Source: Stappia sp. 28M-7 (lineage in GTDB: Bacteria > Pseudomonadota > Alphaproteobacteria > Rhizobiales > Stappiaceae). From it: DNA of 64,000 nucleotides. The DNA lies in NCBI RefSeq assembly GCF_014252955.1, contig NZ_JACMIA010000001.1, forward strand, positions 806,001 through 870,000, given 5' to 3'. This document shows, piece by piece, positions 26,111 through 35,182 of this stretch (its first letter is position 1; each line of letters starts with the position of its first letter). A model generated the notes under the pieces. It saw only the letters and a list, made by a program, of their open reading frames with translations, was not told the origin of the DNA and made no database searches. A program made the translations under genes and the position numbers.

Positions 26111-27073
26111 ATGTCAACGCTGATAAGCCTAGCCGGCATCGCGGCTTCACTCGTCGCGGCGTTCGAGCCTGGCATTCCTGCCTATATCCTGTGCGCTGCG
26201 GGCTTCGCGCTCGGCATCGTCGGCGGCTTTCTCGGGGGGCGTGTGTCGCTCGCCATCGCCGCCATGGTCCTGGCCGCCTTCGTCTTTGCGGTCACCGACA
26301 CCGGAATGACGGCCATCCTTGCCTCGATGGACGTCAACCCTCGCAATTTCTTCCGCACCTATGACGGCCTGTCGGGCGTGATCGGATCGATGGCGATCCT
26401 GCTGATCACCTTGCTGATCATGCGCACCCGTGCGCCGCAGGCCTACGAGACCATGCTGCAGACCTCCGACGACTTCGACCGCGTGGTCGTGGGCGCCGGC
26501 AAGCTGGCCTCCTGGATCTTCGTGCCGTTGATGCTGATCATCTTCTACGATGTCAGCCAGCGTAAGTGGCTCGACTTCGACACGTCGATCATGGACACGC
26601 CATTCTACGTCGACAGCACCAAGCTGCAGGAAATGGAGTGGCATCTGCATGCGACGCTGTTCCTGCTCTGCCTCGGCTTCGCCTACCGTGCCGACGGACA
26701 TGTGCGGATCGAGCTGATCCGCGACCGGCTGTCCCAGCGCGCCAGGGTGTGGATGGAGCTGGCGGGCATCATTCTGTTCCTGCTGACCTATTGCTACCTG
26801 ATCGTCTCGTTCGGCTGGGTCTATGCCAGCAAGTCCTTCGAGATCGGTGAGGTCTCGGCCGCCCAGACGGGCCTGAGCCATCGCTGGGTCATCAAGGGCA
26901 TGCTGCCCGTCGGCTTCGCATTGCTGTTCACAGCCGGTGTCTCCGCTGCGCTGCGTTGCGTCGTCTATCTCTTCGGACCGTCCTACCTGAACGAGCGCTC
27001 CGGCGACTATGCCGGCACGCATCACGCGGACCTGCCGAAGGATGTGGCCACCAACGGGCCGATTACGGACTGA
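26111..27073 (+). CDS. TRAP transporter small subunit, long DctQ form (system 2)
   Basis: 320 aa, well above the usual 160-220 for DctQ. The N-terminal 110 residues add about three hydrophobic helices before the conserved four-helix DctQ part, which carries YRADGHVRIELIRDRL. ATG 26111 has GGGGAGAGAG upstream. It lies 16 bp before the large permease gene. Extended Q subunits are known among TRAP systems of the TakP-like branch, consistent with the binding protein. Confidence 0.82.
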   Translation: MSTLISLAGIAASLVAAFEPGIPAYILCAAGFALGIVGGFLGGRVSLAIAAMVLAAFVFAVTDTGMTAILASMDVNPRNFFRTYDGLSGVIGSMAILLITLLIMRTRAPQAYETMLQTSDDFDRVVVGAGKLASWIFVPLMLIIFYDVSQRKWLDFDTSIMDTPFYVDSTKLQEMEWHLHATLFLLCLGFAYRADGHVRIELIRDRLSQRARVWMELAGIILFLLTYCYLIVSFGWVYASKSFEIGEVSAAQTGLSHRWVIKGMLPVGFALLFTAGVSAALRCVVYLFGPSYLNERSGDYAGTHHADLPKDVATNGPITD

Positions 27074-27089
27074 TCGGAGAGCTCGAAAC

Positions 27090-28472
27090 ATGACTTTCGT
27101 GGAACTTTTGCCGATCTACATGTTCGTGGCGCTCGCGCTGCTGCTGTTCACCGGCTTTCCCGTCGCCTTCATCCTCGGTGGTGTCGGCCTCGGCTTCGCA
27201 TTCCTGGCGCAGGAGCTGGGCGCCTTCAACGTCGCCCGACTGGTCATTCTGCCCAGCCGCATCTTCGGCAGCACCATGGAAAATCCGGTGCTGGTGGCCA
27301 TTCCCATGTTCACCTTTATGGGCACGATGCTGGAAAAATCCGGCGTCGCGAAGGACCTGCTGCAATGTCTGCAGGTGCTGACGCGGCGCGTGCCGGGCGG
27401 CCTTGCCCTGTCGGTCACGCTGATGGGCACGATCATGGCCGCGACCACGGGCATCATCGGCGCCTCGGTGGTGATGATCACCCTGCTGGCGCTGCCCGTG
27501 ATGCTGGAGCGCAACTACCACATCCCGCTGGCGACCGGCACGATCGCGGCCTCCGGCACCCTCGGCATCCTGATCCCGCCGTCGATCATGCTGGTGATCA
27601 TGTCGGACCTGATGTCGATCCCGGTCGGCACCGTGTTCGTCGCGGCCATCGTTCCGGGCCTGCTGCTGTCGGCGCTCTACACGATCTACATCATCGTGCT
27701 GTGCCGCATCCGTCCGCAGCTCGCCCCGCCGCTGCCCGACGACATCGGCCCTTCCACCCGCGGCGAATTCTGGATGATGATCCTCAAGAGCTTCATCCCG
27801 CCGGTCTTCCTGATCGTGGTGGTGCTCGGCTCGATCTTCGCCGGTCTCGCCACGCCGACGGAAGCGGCCGGCGTCGGTGCCCTTGGCTCCACGCTGCTCG
27901 CCTTCGTCAACCGCCAGCTCACCTTCGAGGTGATGAAGGATGTCTGCTACCGCTCGGCGCTCACCGGCGCCATGCTGTTCGGCATCTTCCTCGGCGCCAC
28001 CTGCTTCTCGCTGGTGTTCCGCTGGCTCGGCGGCGATGCCCTGATCGACGAGTTCATCGCCTGGGCGGGCGTCGGTCCCTGGGGCATCCTCTTCGTGCTG
28101 ATGGGCATGGTGTTCTTCCTCGGCTTCTTCTTCGACTGGGTCGAGATCACCCTGATCGTGCTGCCGGTCTTCGGGCCGATCGTCGCCGGGCTCGATTTCG
28201 GCGACCATCTGGCCGGGTTCGAGGGCGTCGGCGAGGTGGCGCTGATCTGGTTCACGATCCTGGTATCGACGAACCTGCAGACATCGTTCCTGACGCCACC
28301 CTTCGGCTTCGCGCTCTTCTACATGAAGGGCGTGGCGCCACCGGGCGTGACGATCCAGCACATCTACAAGGGCATCATTCCCTTCGTGATGCTGCAGCTC
28401 ATGGGTCTTGCGCTCTGCATGCTGTTCCCGGGCATCGTCCTGTGGCTACCTAACGCATTGCTCGGCAATTGA
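27090..28472 (+). CDS. TRAP transporter large permease, DctM family (system 2)
   Basis: 460 aa, about 13 membrane helices. Family landmarks: an MENPVLVAIPMFTFMGTML start region, GTIMAATTGIIGASVVMITLLALPVML, LGILIPPSIMLVIMSDLM, and ATPTEAAGVGALGS in the second half. It completes the P-Q-M set of system 2 and ends shortly before a terminator. Confidence 0.92.
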   Translation: MTFVELLPIYMFVALALLLFTGFPVAFILGGVGLGFAFLAQELGAFNVARLVILPSRIFGSTMENPVLVAIPMFTFMGTMLEKSGVAKDLLQCLQVLTRRVPGGLALSVTLMGTIMAATTGIIGASVVMITLLALPVMLERNYHIPLATGTIAASGTLGILIPPSIMLVIMSDLMSIPVGTVFVAAIVPGLLLSALYTIYIIVLCRIRPQLAPPLPDDIGPSTRGEFWMMILKSFIPPVFLIVVVLGSIFAGLATPTEAAGVGALGSTLLAFVNRQLTFEVMKDVCYRSALTGAMLFGIFLGATCFSLVFRWLGGDALIDEFIAWAGVGPWGILFVLMGMVFFLGFFFDWVEITLIVLPVFGPIVAGLDFGDHLAGFEGVGEVALIWFTILVSTNLQTSFLTPPFGFALFYMKGVAPPGVTIQHIYKGIIPFVMLQLMGLALCMLFPGIVLWLPNALLGN

Positions 28473-28490
28473 CGTCTGTGGCCTAATGCT

Positions 28491-28530
28491 GCCCCGCTCG
28501 CGAAGTCATTCTCGCGGGCGGGGCATTTCT
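28491..28530 (+). terminator. Terminator of TRAP operon 2
   Basis: Stem GCCCCGCTCGCGA (28491-28503) pairs with TCGCGGGCGGGGC (28512-28524) with one T-G wobble, followed by ATTTCTTT. Ends 19 bp after the permease stop codon. Confidence 0.75.
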
Positions 28531-28567
28531 TTGCGTGGACGGGACACTGGCAAGCGAGGGGCTGGGC

Positions 28568-29911
28568 ATGGCGAACAGCGACAGCGAGGGGCAGCCGCGA
28601 GGCGCGGAGCCGCATCTCCCGGGGTTCGCGCCCCATCCCGCCCGCGATCTCGTCCTCGGCGAGCTGCATGCCCGCCCGTTCCGCCCGCTCATCGGGCCGC
28701 GCGTCTTCCTGCGCTACGGCTTCACTGTCGATGCGGCGGCCGCGGAGGCCGACCGCGACTGGTTCGCCGGCTATTGCCGCTCCCTCGGGTTGCAGGGGCC
28801 GGGCGAGGCGGAGCGGCACCATCTGGTGGAGATCGGCGAGGGCGCGCTGCGCCGCGAGCGGCACGGCGAGTTCCTCACCTATACCTGGGACGGGCCGCTC
28901 GATGCCGCCGCCCCGGTCGAGGCCGCGCCCGCCGGCCACCCCTTCGGCGCCCGCTTCCGCGCACCTGGGCCGATGATGGTCGCCGTGCGCTGCGACGTGG
29001 TGCCGGCGGACGGGGAGGCTTTTTCCCGGCGCTTCGCCCAGTTCGACCGCACCAGCTTGTGCGTCTCGCAGACCGATGGCGGCGCCTCGGTCATCGCCAC
29101 CGATTTCCGCCAGGACCGCGACGGCCTCACCCGCATTCTCGTCGGCGACCGCTCGCTTTCGCCGGTGCAGGCCGGCGCCCAGAGCCAGCGGCTGCTGGAG
29201 CTGGAGACCTACCGCATCTTCGCCATGCTCGGCCTTGCCGAGGCGCAGCGCCAGATGCCGCGCGTCTCGGCCATCGAGGATGCGCTGCTGGCGCTGGCCG
29301 AGCGCATGCGCACCAGCGACGGGCTGGAGGCCAACCGCGCCCTGCTCGGCGAGCTGATGCGCCTTGCCGCCGATCTGGAGGCGAGCGCGGCGGAGAGCGC
29401 CTATCGCTTCGGCGCCAGCCGCGCCTATTACGGCATCGTCCGCCAGCGGCTGGAAACCTTCGGCGAGGACCAGCAGGACGGCTACTTCACCTTCACCCAG
29501 TTCCTGTCGCGGCGGCTGGCACCGGCCATGCGCACCTGCGAGACGCTGGAGGAGCGGCAGGTCAAGCTGTCGGAAAAGCTCGCCCGCGCCGCCACCTTGC
29601 TGCGCACCCGCGTCGACGTCGAGCTGCAGGAACACAACCGCTCGCAGCTTGCCGCCATGAACCGCCGCGCCCGACTGCAGCTGCGCCTGCAACAGACGGT
29701 CGAGGGCCTCTCGGTCGCCGCCGTCAGCTATTACGTGGTGGGGCTGATCGCCTATCTCGCCAAGGGCGCCAAGACCGGGCCGCTGGCAGCCTGGCTGCCC
29801 TCGCCGGAGCTGATGACCGGCCTTGCCGTGCCGGTGGTGCTCGCCGCCGTCTTCCTCACCGTCCGCCGCATTCGCAGCCATCACAGCGAGGAAGACCACG
29901 GCGAGGGGTGA
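28568..29911 (+). CDS. DUF3422-family membrane-anchored protein
   Basis: 447 aa. The N-terminus HPARDLVLGELHARPFRPL is the hallmark of DUF3422. The protein is soluble for about 360 residues, has a long helical region before the membrane part (RRARLQLRLQQTVEGLSV), then two C-terminal helices (YYVVGLIAYLAKGAK and GLAVPVVLAAVFLTV). Function is unknown. ATG 28568 follows GAGGGGCTGGGC; ATG 28535 is an alternative. Single gene, followed by repeats. Confidence 0.82.
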   Translation: MANSDSEGQPRGAEPHLPGFAPHPARDLVLGELHARPFRPLIGPRVFLRYGFTVDAAAAEADRDWFAGYCRSLGLQGPGEAERHHLVEIGEGALRRERHGEFLTYTWDGPLDAAAPVEAAPAGHPFGARFRAPGPMMVAVRCDVVPADGEAFSRRFAQFDRTSLCVSQTDGGASVIATDFRQDRDGLTRILVGDRSLSPVQAGAQSQRLLELETYRIFAMLGLAEAQRQMPRVSAIEDALLALAERMRTSDGLEANRALLGELMRLAADLEASAAESAYRFGASRAYYGIVRQRLETFGEDQQDGYFTFTQFLSRRLAPAMRTCETLEERQVKLSEKLARAATLLRTRVDVELQEHNRSQLAAMNRRARLQLRLQQTVEGLSVAAVSYYVVGLIAYLAKGAKTGPLAAWLPSPELMTGLAVPVVLAAVFLTVRRIRSHHSEEDHGEG

Positions 29912-29924
29912 GGGGAGGCTCCCG

Positions 29925-30200
29925 CGGCCGTCATCCCGGCCGCGCGTCAGCGCAGAGCCGGGAACCATTGGCACCCTCGGCAAGCATGAGGCGGCAGCGC
30001 GTCGCCACCTCCACCTCTGTCATACCTGCGAAGGCAGGTATCCAGTATCCGCCGGGGCGGATGGTGGCGCGAAGGCAGCCGTCACCGGCGTTCCGGCGGC
30101 AGAGCGGAGGCTCGGGCTGAACCGTTCGGGGTTACTGGATCCCGGTCTTCGGCTGCGCCGAAACCGGGATGACATCCTGCGGGTGGGCGGACGAGGTGCT
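29925..30200. repeat. Palindromic repeat mosaic B (no gene)
   Basis: Part of the 644-bp convergent gap between the DUF3422 gene and the cytochrome c gene. It contains a GTCATCCCGG/GAGCCGGGA unit near 29931-29975, the GTCATACCTGC/GCAGGTATCC palindrome at 30019-30043, and a GGATCCCGGT.../ACCGGGATGAC unit near 30136-30175. All match units in mosaics A and C. No coding sequence is supported here. Confidence 0.75.
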
Positions 30201-30312
30201 TTCCTCGCCGAGGTTCGGAAGGTTGTCGTGATCCCCTCCGCCGGACCTCGAGGCTACGTCAACGATCTGAATTGAGGACGCCAGAGAGAGGGGCGGTCCC
30301 CCTCCCGCAGTC

Positions 30313-30500
30313 CCCGCAAAGGAAAAGGGATCCGTCCGGGGGAACGGCTCCCCCCAATACCCGCAAAGGAAAAGGGATCCGTCCGGGGGAGCGGCTCCCC
30401 CCAATACCCGCAAAGGAAAAGGGAGCCGTCCGGGGGAACGGCTCCCCCAAAATACCCGCAAAAGAAAAGGGAGCCGTTCGGGGGAACGGCTCCCTTGAAA
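30313..30500 (-). terminator. Four tandem copies of a terminator hairpin (47-48 bp repeat)
   Basis: Four head-to-tail copies start at 30313, 30360, 30407 and 30455. On the minus strand each reads as a GGGAGCCGTT/AACGGCTCCC-type stem with a C-rich loop, followed by a TTTTCTTTT-like tract. They begin about 60 bp after the cytochrome c stop. The gene-proximal copies (30407, 30455) have perfect stem cores; the two distal copies carry one mismatch. The array looks like a terminator amplified by tandem duplication. Confidence 0.8.
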
Positions 30501-30555
30501 CTGTCATGTCGTCGCAGATGCGCGCGTCATACGCTCCCGCCCGCGGCGGGGCGGG

Positions 30556-30954
30556 TCACTTCTTCGTGCCGTCGAGCGCGAACTGCGACAGATAGGCGAT
30601 GATGTTTTCGCGCTCGTCTTCCTTCTTCAGGCCGGCAAACGCCATCTTGCCCTTCGGGATGATCTTCTTCGGCGCCTCGAGATAGGCCGACAGCGTCTCG
30701 GCATCCCAGGTCTTGCCGGCTTCCTTGCCTTCCAGCAGCGCCGGCGAATACTTGTAGTCGTCGACATGGCCCCAGCCGGCGTCGACGACACCGTTCAGGT
30801 GCGGACCGACCTTGTTCTTGGCGCCTTCGCCGACGGCATGGCAGGCCATGCACTTGCGGAACACCTTCTCACCCGCGGCGGCATCGCCTTCGGCATGGGC
30901 GCCCGCGGAGAATGCGAGCACGGCGGCGCCGGCCAGCAAAACGAGACGTTTCAT
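30556..30954 (-). CDS. Class I cytochrome c (c2/c550-like), periplasmic
   Basis: 132-aa electron carrier with a signal peptide (about 1-21, ending AHA). Heme is bound by Cys35-Met-Ala-Cys38-His39; the sixth ligand is predicted to be Met104 in KGKMAF. Length and motif order fit the soluble cytochrome c2 family that shuttles electrons between the bc1 complex and oxidases. GGGAGAAAAACCT precedes ATG 30954. Single gene with an unusual terminator array behind it. Confidence 0.92.
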   Translation of the reverse strand: MKRLVLLAGAAVLAFSAGAHAEGDAAAGEKVFRKCMACHAVGEGAKNKVGPHLNGVVDAGWGHVDDYKYSPALLEGKEAGKTWDAETLSAYLEAPKKIIPKGKMAFAGLKKEDERENIIAYLSQFALDGTKK

Positions 30955-31164
30955 AGGTTTTTCTCCCAAGACTTCTCTATTTGAACGGTCGGACCGGGGT
31001 CCGTCTTGTGCCCGGATGCCAGACAGGCCTGGGACAGGCAGGCCCGGAGTCCAAGTCGCGGCAGACTAGCACGATCCCGGCACGCGTCATCCTGCCCCTA
31101 CCGAGGCAACATGTCGCATTTTTCGAAACTATGGCTTTTTCTCCGCCTCCGCCAGAGCCGCGGA

Positions 31165-31200
31165 CAAAAAGCAGCCGGCGCGGGGAGGCGCGCCGGCTGG
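31165..31200 (-). terminator. Terminator of the glc-linked LysR gene
   Basis: Minus-strand hairpin AGCCGGCGC / GCGCCGGCT (arms 31190-31198 and 31173-31181) followed by GCTTTTTG. It lies about 50 bp after the LysR stop. The rest of the 30955-31247 gap shows no gene. Confidence 0.75.
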
Positions 31201-31247
31201 AGTTGCGGCGGTCGCCGGCGGGCGCCGCCGCGTGCCTGTCGTTCGTG

Positions 31248-32207
31248 TCAGCCGGTGACCAGCGCTTCCGCGGGCTTGTCTTCCGGCAGGGCCAGCCACT
31301 GGTCCAGGCCCTCGTCCCAATAGGGGGAGGGGCCGTAGAGCCTGGCCATGAAGTCGATGAACACCCGCACCTTGGCCGGCAGGAAGCGGCGGCTCGGATA
31401 GACCGCGTGCAGGCCGACATTCTTCGAGGCGCGATACTGCGGCAGCACGATGCGCAGCTTGCCCTCGCGCAGCTCCGGACCGATGTCCCAGGTCGAGCGC
31501 AGCGCGATGCCGAGCCCGGCCAGCAGCGCCTCGCGCACCACCTCGCTGGAATTGGTGCGGATAGGCCCGCCGGTGCGCACGATCTCGGTGCCCTGCGGCC
31601 CGGTCAGCCGCCAGATCTCCTGCTGGGTGGTGGAGATGCAGGCATGCTCGTTCTGCAGCTGCTCGATGGTCTGCGGCGCGCCGCAGCGCTCCAGATAGGA
31701 CGGGGCGGCGCACAGCACCCGGTGCACCGGCGCCAGCCGCCGGGCGACGAGGCTGGAATCCTCCAGCTCGGCGATGCGGATGGCCAGGTCGTAGCCTTCC
31801 CCGACGATGTCGATGAACTCGTCGGACAGGTCCAGGTTGAACGAAAGATCCGGGTTGTCGGCCAGGAACGCACCCAGATGCGGGGCGATGTGCATCCGGC
31901 CGAAGGCGGTCGGTGCGCTGACCTTCAGCGTGCCGCGGGCCAGCGCCGAGCGGCGGGTGACGAAGGTTTCCGCCTCCTCGATGGAGGCCAGGATCGCCAC
32001 CACCCGCTTGTAATAGCCCTGTCCGGCCTCCGTCAGCGCCAGCTGGCGGGTCGTGCGTTGCAGCAGCCTCGTGCCCAGCCGGTCTTCCAGCCGGCGCAGC
32101 CGTTTCGACACCACGGCTGGCGACAGGCCCATTTCTCGCCCGGCCGCGGACATGCTGCCGGCGGCCACCACCCTGGCGAAGATTTCCATGTCGGGAAAAT
32201 CTGTCAT
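31248..32207 (-). CDS. LysR-family regulator divergent from glcDEF
   Basis: 319 aa. The HTH is at about residues 5-62 (DMEIFARVVAAGSMSAAGREMGLSPAVVSKRLRRLE in effect; key recognition residues SPAVVSKRL). The effector domain follows, with GYDLAIRIAELEDSSLVARRL typical of the CrgA/DsdC-like LysR branch. ATG 32207 is taken as start; a TTG two codons earlier is possible. Its divergent position, 183 bp from glcD, suggests control of glycolate oxidation, although GlcC regulators in enterobacteria are GntR proteins. Confidence 0.86.
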   Translation of the reverse strand: MTDFPDMEIFARVVAAGSMSAAGREMGLSPAVVSKRLRRLEDRLGTRLLQRTTRQLALTEAGQGYYKRVVAILASIEEAETFVTRRSALARGTLKVSAPTAFGRMHIAPHLGAFLADNPDLSFNLDLSDEFIDIVGEGYDLAIRIAELEDSSLVARRLAPVHRVLCAAPSYLERCGAPQTIEQLQNEHACISTTQQEIWRLTGPQGTEIVRTGGPIRTNSSEVVREALLAGLGIALRSTWDIGPELREGKLRIVLPQYRASKNVGLHAVYPSRRFLPAKVRVFIDFMARLYGPSPYWDEGLDQWLALPEDKPAEALVTG

Positions 32208-32390
32208 TTTCAACGCACCGGACTTGGTTCTTGTAAATCTTCAACGCTTTATAACGGACAAGCCGTCTGGCATGTTTTGCAAGGTGCCGTCACCGTCCGG
32301 CATCGCATATCCGTCTTATCCTTGATATTACGCGGGATGGCACCCGTCGGATCTTAAGTTCGGCGTGATTGTGTCGAGGGAGGAAACGAC

Positions 32391-33887
32391 ATGAGCGGCA
32401 TTGCCATGCCAAAGCCCGACGAGGCCGTCCTGTCGCGCCGTGGCGAGATCGTGCGGGCGCTGAAGGAGATGGTGCCGGGCGAGGGCGTCATCGACACCGA
32501 CATCGGCATGCGGGTCTACGAGACCGACGGCTTCAACGCCTATCGCCAGATGCCGATGGTCGTGGTCCTGCCGGAAACCGTCGAGCAGGTCTCGGCCGTG
32601 CTGCACTACTGCCACGAGAACGGGGTCAAGGTCGTCCCGCGCGGCGCCGGCACCTCGCTGTCGGGCGGGGCCCTGCCGCTCGGCGACGGCGTGCTCATGT
32701 CGATGATGAAGTTCAACAAGGTGCTGGACATCGATGCGGCCAACCGCGCCGTCGTCGCCCAGCCCGGCGTCACCAATCTGGGCATCACCCGCGCGGTCGA
32801 GCATCTCGGCTTCTACTACGCGCCCGATCCTTCCTCGCAGATCGCCTGCTCCATCGGCGGCAACATCGCGGAAAATTCCGGCGGCGTGCACTCGCTGAAA
32901 TACGGCCTTACCACCAACAACGTGCTGGGCCTGGAAATGGTGCTGATCACCGGCGAGGTGATCCGCCTCGGCGGCAAGCATCTCGACAGCGAAGGCTACG
33001 ACCTGCTCGCCCTGATGACCGGGTCGGAAGGCCTGCTCGGCGTCGTCACCGAGGTCACGGTGCGCATCCTGCAAAAGCCCGAGACGGCGCGCGCCGCGCT
33101 CGTCGGCTTCCCCTCCAGCGAGGCCGGCGGCCAGTGCGTTGCCGAGATCATCGGCGCCGGCATCATTCCCGGCGGCATGGAGATGATGGACGAACTCGCC
33201 ATCAACTTCGCCGAGGACTTCGTCAATGTCGGCTATCCGCGCGAGGCGGGAGCCCTGCTGATCGTCGAGCTCGACGGGCCGGAGGCCGAGGTCGACCATC
33301 TGCTCGCCGAGGTCGAGGCCATCGCCCGGCGCAACGGCGCCACCTCGCTGCGCGTCTCCACATCGGAGGAAGAGCGTCTTGCCTTCTGGGCCGGTCGCAA
33401 GTCGGCCTTCCCGGCGGTGGGCCGCATCTCGCCCGACTATCTGTGCATGGACGGCACCATTCCCCGCCGCGCCCTGCCGCAGGTCCTCGCCCGCATGCGC
33501 GAGCTTTCCGAAAAGCACGGGCTGCGCTGCGCCAATGTCTTCCATGCCGGCGACGGCAACCTGCATCCGCTCATCCTCTACGATGCCAACAAGCCGGGCG
33601 AGCTGGAGCGGGCGGAAGATTTCGGCGCCGACATCCTGCGGCTTTGCGTCGAGGTTGGCGGCGTCTTGACCGGCGAGCACGGCGTCGGCATCGAGAAGCG
33701 CGACCTGATGCCGGTGATGTTCTCCGAGGACGATCTCAAGCAGCAGCAGCGGGTCAAGTGCGCCTTCGATCCCAAGCAGCTGCTCAATCCGGGCAAGGTC
33801 TTCCCGGAGCTGCACCGCTGCGCGGAGCTCGGGCGCATGCATGTCAGCAAGGGCCAGCTGCCCTTCCCGGACATTCCGCGCTTCTGA
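32391..33887 (+). CDS. glcD: Glycolate oxidase FAD-linked subunit GlcD
   Basis: 498-aa flavoprotein subunit of membrane-associated glycolate dehydrogenase (glycolate to glyoxylate). The FAD-binding PCMH domain has PRGAGTSLSGGALPLGDG (83-100), CSIGGNIAENSGG and TGSEGLLGVVTEV. The C-terminal FAD-oxidase domain has HAGDGNLHP (385-393) and GEHGVGIEKR. GGGAGGAAACGAC precedes ATG 32391. First of glcDEF. The related D-lactate dehydrogenase (Dld) fold is an alternative, but the neighbouring E and F subunits favour GlcD. Confidence 0.95.
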   Translation: MSGIAMPKPDEAVLSRRGEIVRALKEMVPGEGVIDTDIGMRVYETDGFNAYRQMPMVVVLPETVEQVSAVLHYCHENGVKVVPRGAGTSLSGGALPLGDGVLMSMMKFNKVLDIDAANRAVVAQPGVTNLGITRAVEHLGFYYAPDPSSQIACSIGGNIAENSGGVHSLKYGLTTNNVLGLEMVLITGEVIRLGGKHLDSEGYDLLALMTGSEGLLGVVTEVTVRILQKPETARAALVGFPSSEAGGQCVAEIIGAGIIPGGMEMMDELAINFAEDFVNVGYPREAGALLIVELDGPEAEVDHLLAEVEAIARRNGATSLRVSTSEEERLAFWAGRKSAFPAVGRISPDYLCMDGTIPRRALPQVLARMRELSEKHGLRCANVFHAGDGNLHPLILYDANKPGELERAEDFGADILRLCVEVGGVLTGEHGVGIEKRDLMPVMFSEDDLKQQQRVKCAFDPKQLLNPGKVFPELHRCAELGRMHVSKGQLPFPDIPRF

Positions 33888-33963
33888 CGGTCCACGCTTC
33901 CGACGAAGCGCCAATCTCGAACCCGCCAATCTCGAACCCTCAAGCCAGGACGAGAAGATCAAG

Positions 33964-35181
33964 ATGCCCGACACGTTCAAGCCGCGTACGGCGGAGGAGG
34001 CCCGCGACGTCGTCCGCTGGGCGATGGCCGAGCACGAACCGCTGGAAATCGTCGGCCAGGCCTCCAAGCGCGCCATCGGGCGCCCGGTGCAGGCCGGCCA
34101 TCTGCTCGACATGTCGGGCCTTGCCGGCATCGAGCTCTACGAGCCCGAGGAACTGGTCCTTACCGCGCTGCCCGGCACGCCCATCGCCGAGATCGAGGCG
34201 GCGCTGGCGGCCAGCAATCAGGAACTTGCCTTCGATCCGCTGGACTACGGTCCGCTGCTCGGCAACCCGGCGGGGCAGGGCACGCTCGGCGGCGTCATCG
34301 CCGCCAACCTTGCCGGCTCCAAGCGGCTGAAGCACGGGGCGGCGCGCGACCATGTGCTCGGCATGGACGCGGTCTCCGGGCGCGGCGAGATCTTTCATTC
34401 CGGCGGCCGCGTGGTGAAGAACGTCACCGGCTACGACCTGCCGCGCGCTCTCACCGGCTCCTGGGGCACGCTGGCCGTCGCCACCCGCATCACGCTGAAG
34501 GTGCTGCCGCGGGCGCAGACCGAGGCGACCTTCCTGCTCTCCGGCCTTGGCGATGCCGAGGCCGCCACGACGATGACGACCGCCATGGGCTCCTCGGCCG
34601 AGGTCTCGGCCGCTGCCCATCTGCCCGCCGCCGCGGCGCAGGATCTGGCCGCGCGCGGTCATGCGCTCTCCGGTCCCGCGACCCTGTTGCGGCTGGAAGG
34701 CTTCGGCCCCTCCGTCGACTACCGCTTCGAGCGGTTGCGGGCTCTTCTCGGGGCCGGCCGTTCCGTTTCGCGGGTGGAGGCGGACGCCTCCCGCGCGCTG
34801 TGGCGCGCGGTACGCGATGCGGATGCGTTCGTCGGCACCGACGATCTCGTCTGGCGCCTCTCCGTCGCCCCGACCGCCGGTGCCTCAGTCGTCGCGCAGC
34901 TTGCCGGTCGGTTCGCCTGCAAGGCCTTCTACGACTGGTCCGGCGGTCTCGTCTGGCTCGCAGTGCCCGGCGCTGATGCCCGCGCCGAGGCGATCCGCGC
35001 CGCCATCGCCGCCTGCGGCGGCGGCCACGCGACCCTGGTGCGCGCGCCCGCGCCGCTGCGCTCTTCCATCCCCGTGTTCCAGCCCCAGCCGGCCCCGCTC
35101 GCCGCCCTTGCGGCCCGGCTCAAGGAGCAGTTCGACCCACACGGCATCCTCAACCCGGGCCGCATGACGGCGGGACACTGA
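33964..35181 (+). CDS. glcE: Glycolate oxidase FAD-binding subunit GlcE
   Basis: 405 aa. A second PCMH-type FAD domain: QGTLGGVIAANLAGSKR, then GRVVKNVTGYDLPRALTGSWGTL, the usual GlcE landmarks. The C-terminus ends HGILNPGRM. ATG 33964 is chosen from the domain start; the 76-bp gap after glcD contains a short direct repeat (CCAATCTCGAACCC twice). It ends 1 bp before the glcF start codon. Confidence 0.94.
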   Translation: MPDTFKPRTAEEARDVVRWAMAEHEPLEIVGQASKRAIGRPVQAGHLLDMSGLAGIELYEPEELVLTALPGTPIAEIEAALAASNQELAFDPLDYGPLLGNPAGQGTLGGVIAANLAGSKRLKHGAARDHVLGMDAVSGRGEIFHSGGRVVKNVTGYDLPRALTGSWGTLAVATRITLKVLPRAQTEATFLLSGLGDAEAATTMTTAMGSSAEVSAAAHLPAAAAQDLAARGHALSGPATLLRLEGFGPSVDYRFERLRALLGAGRSVSRVEADASRALWRAVRDADAFVGTDDLVWRLSVAPTAGASVVAQLAGRFACKAFYDWSGGLVWLAVPGADARAEAIRAAIAACGGGHATLVRAPAPLRSSIPVFQPQPAPLAALAARLKEQFDPHGILNPGRMTAGH

Positions 35182-35182
35182 C

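Noticed and set aside
30313..30500. Possible CRISPR array (four regular repeats of about 47 bp).
   Set aside because: The units are contiguous with no unique spacers, each is a terminator hairpin, and no cas genes are near.
30132..30507. Small repetitive proteins read from the 47-bp repeats (GGAVPPDGSLFLCG-like).
   Set aside because: Chance translation of tandem terminators; no ribosome site and no family resemblance.
32269..32280. A sigma-54-like TGGCATG...TTGC sequence upstream of glcD.
   Set aside because: GG and GC are only 8 bases apart instead of 10, which RpoN does not tolerate.
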